Positions 39,506 through 40,000 of a stretch of 40,000 nt of DNA are shown piece after piece. Position 1 is the first letter of the stretch, and each line of letters starts with the position of its first letter. This DNA is from Symbiodinium natans. Taxonomy: Eukaryota > Sar > Dinophyceae > Suessiales > Symbiodiniaceae. The notes under the pieces are model-generated. The model ran no database searches. It was given only the letters and a program-made list of their open reading frames with translations, and was not told the origin of the DNA. The position numbers were made by a program, and so were the translations under genes. The stretch is from the NCBI GenBank assembly GCA_905221605.1, contig CAJNDS010000247.1, forward strand, positions 980,638 to 1,020,637, read 5' to 3'.

Positions 39506-39735
39506 GCCCAGAAGCGTGCGCTGCGAGTCGGACGTTTCCGCCCTGGGTTTTTGGAGCCGAAGCAGCCAGAATGGAAGACTTTCCGGACATTGTTCAGACA
39601 TGGAATCCCAGAAGGTATGTCAAGCTTAGCTGAAGGCTTCAAAGTTCCGGCTCAAACAGTCAAACCATGCAACCATATTCAGCTCCACTTCTCTGAAGAA
39701 TTGTGGAAGATGTTCAAAACAATGTGACTACGACT

Positions 39736-40000
<265 letters not shown>

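Overview
The window looks like nuclear DNA of a dinoflagellate. The signs are TTTAGGG/CCCTAAA telomere-type repeats scattered through the interior, very small exons flanked mostly by GC and GA rather than GT donors, long poly-G tracts, and an intact pentatricopeptide (PPR) gene with the YNAAISACEK...W..AL repeat style common in dinoflagellate genomes. I see no bacterial operon structure, rRNA, tRNA or CRISPR array.

The main content is one very large, finely split plus-strand gene that enters from the left edge and leaves at the right edge. Short islands of open, GC3-rich sequence, each preceded by AG and followed by GC/GA/GT, read in order as pieces of VWA8 (von Willebrand factor A domain-containing protein 8), a dynein-type AAA+ ATPase of mitochondria. 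Diagnostic pieces are IHPAFKALALAEPP (268-345), the Walker A GPQGVG|KN (7289-7326 + 7441-7534), EREYMQLHRDTTV (7441-7534), the Walker B LVLDE|ADKAP (7927-7982 + 8464-8484), LANRPGFPFLGND (9972-10029), YPYSARELL (12077-12122), SSPKHG (37251-37302) and WAGGTGGADTAGLGG (37669-37737). Reading phases match across most neighbouring exons. The C-terminal VWA domain itself would lie beyond the right edge, and the first AAA modules beyond the left edge. Comparisons are with the VWA8 family as I remember it, not with a database search. Exons between about 14.6 and 16 kb and 23 and 32 kb fall in poorly conserved parts and are less certain.

Layout: 0.3-12.8 kb, second and third AAA+ modules; 14.5-22.6 kb, post-AAA beta-rich region, with a complete PPR-protein gene (about 19.9-21.6 kb, same strand) nested in one intron; 23-32 kb, weakly conserved candidate exons among long introns; 34.3-36.6 kb, a helical exon followed by four acidic linker exons; 37.2-39.5 kb, the conserved Gly-rich and helical segments just before the VWA domain.

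Most of the DNA is intron. It holds telomere-type arrays, often CCCTAAA just upstream of an exon and TTTAGGG just downstream, several families of short inverted-repeat (MITE- or introner-like) elements that often lie next to splice sites, microsatellites, poly-G tracts, and one AT-rich degenerate coding relic (about 2.2-3.0 kb). The right end is a CTG / CTCCTG array.
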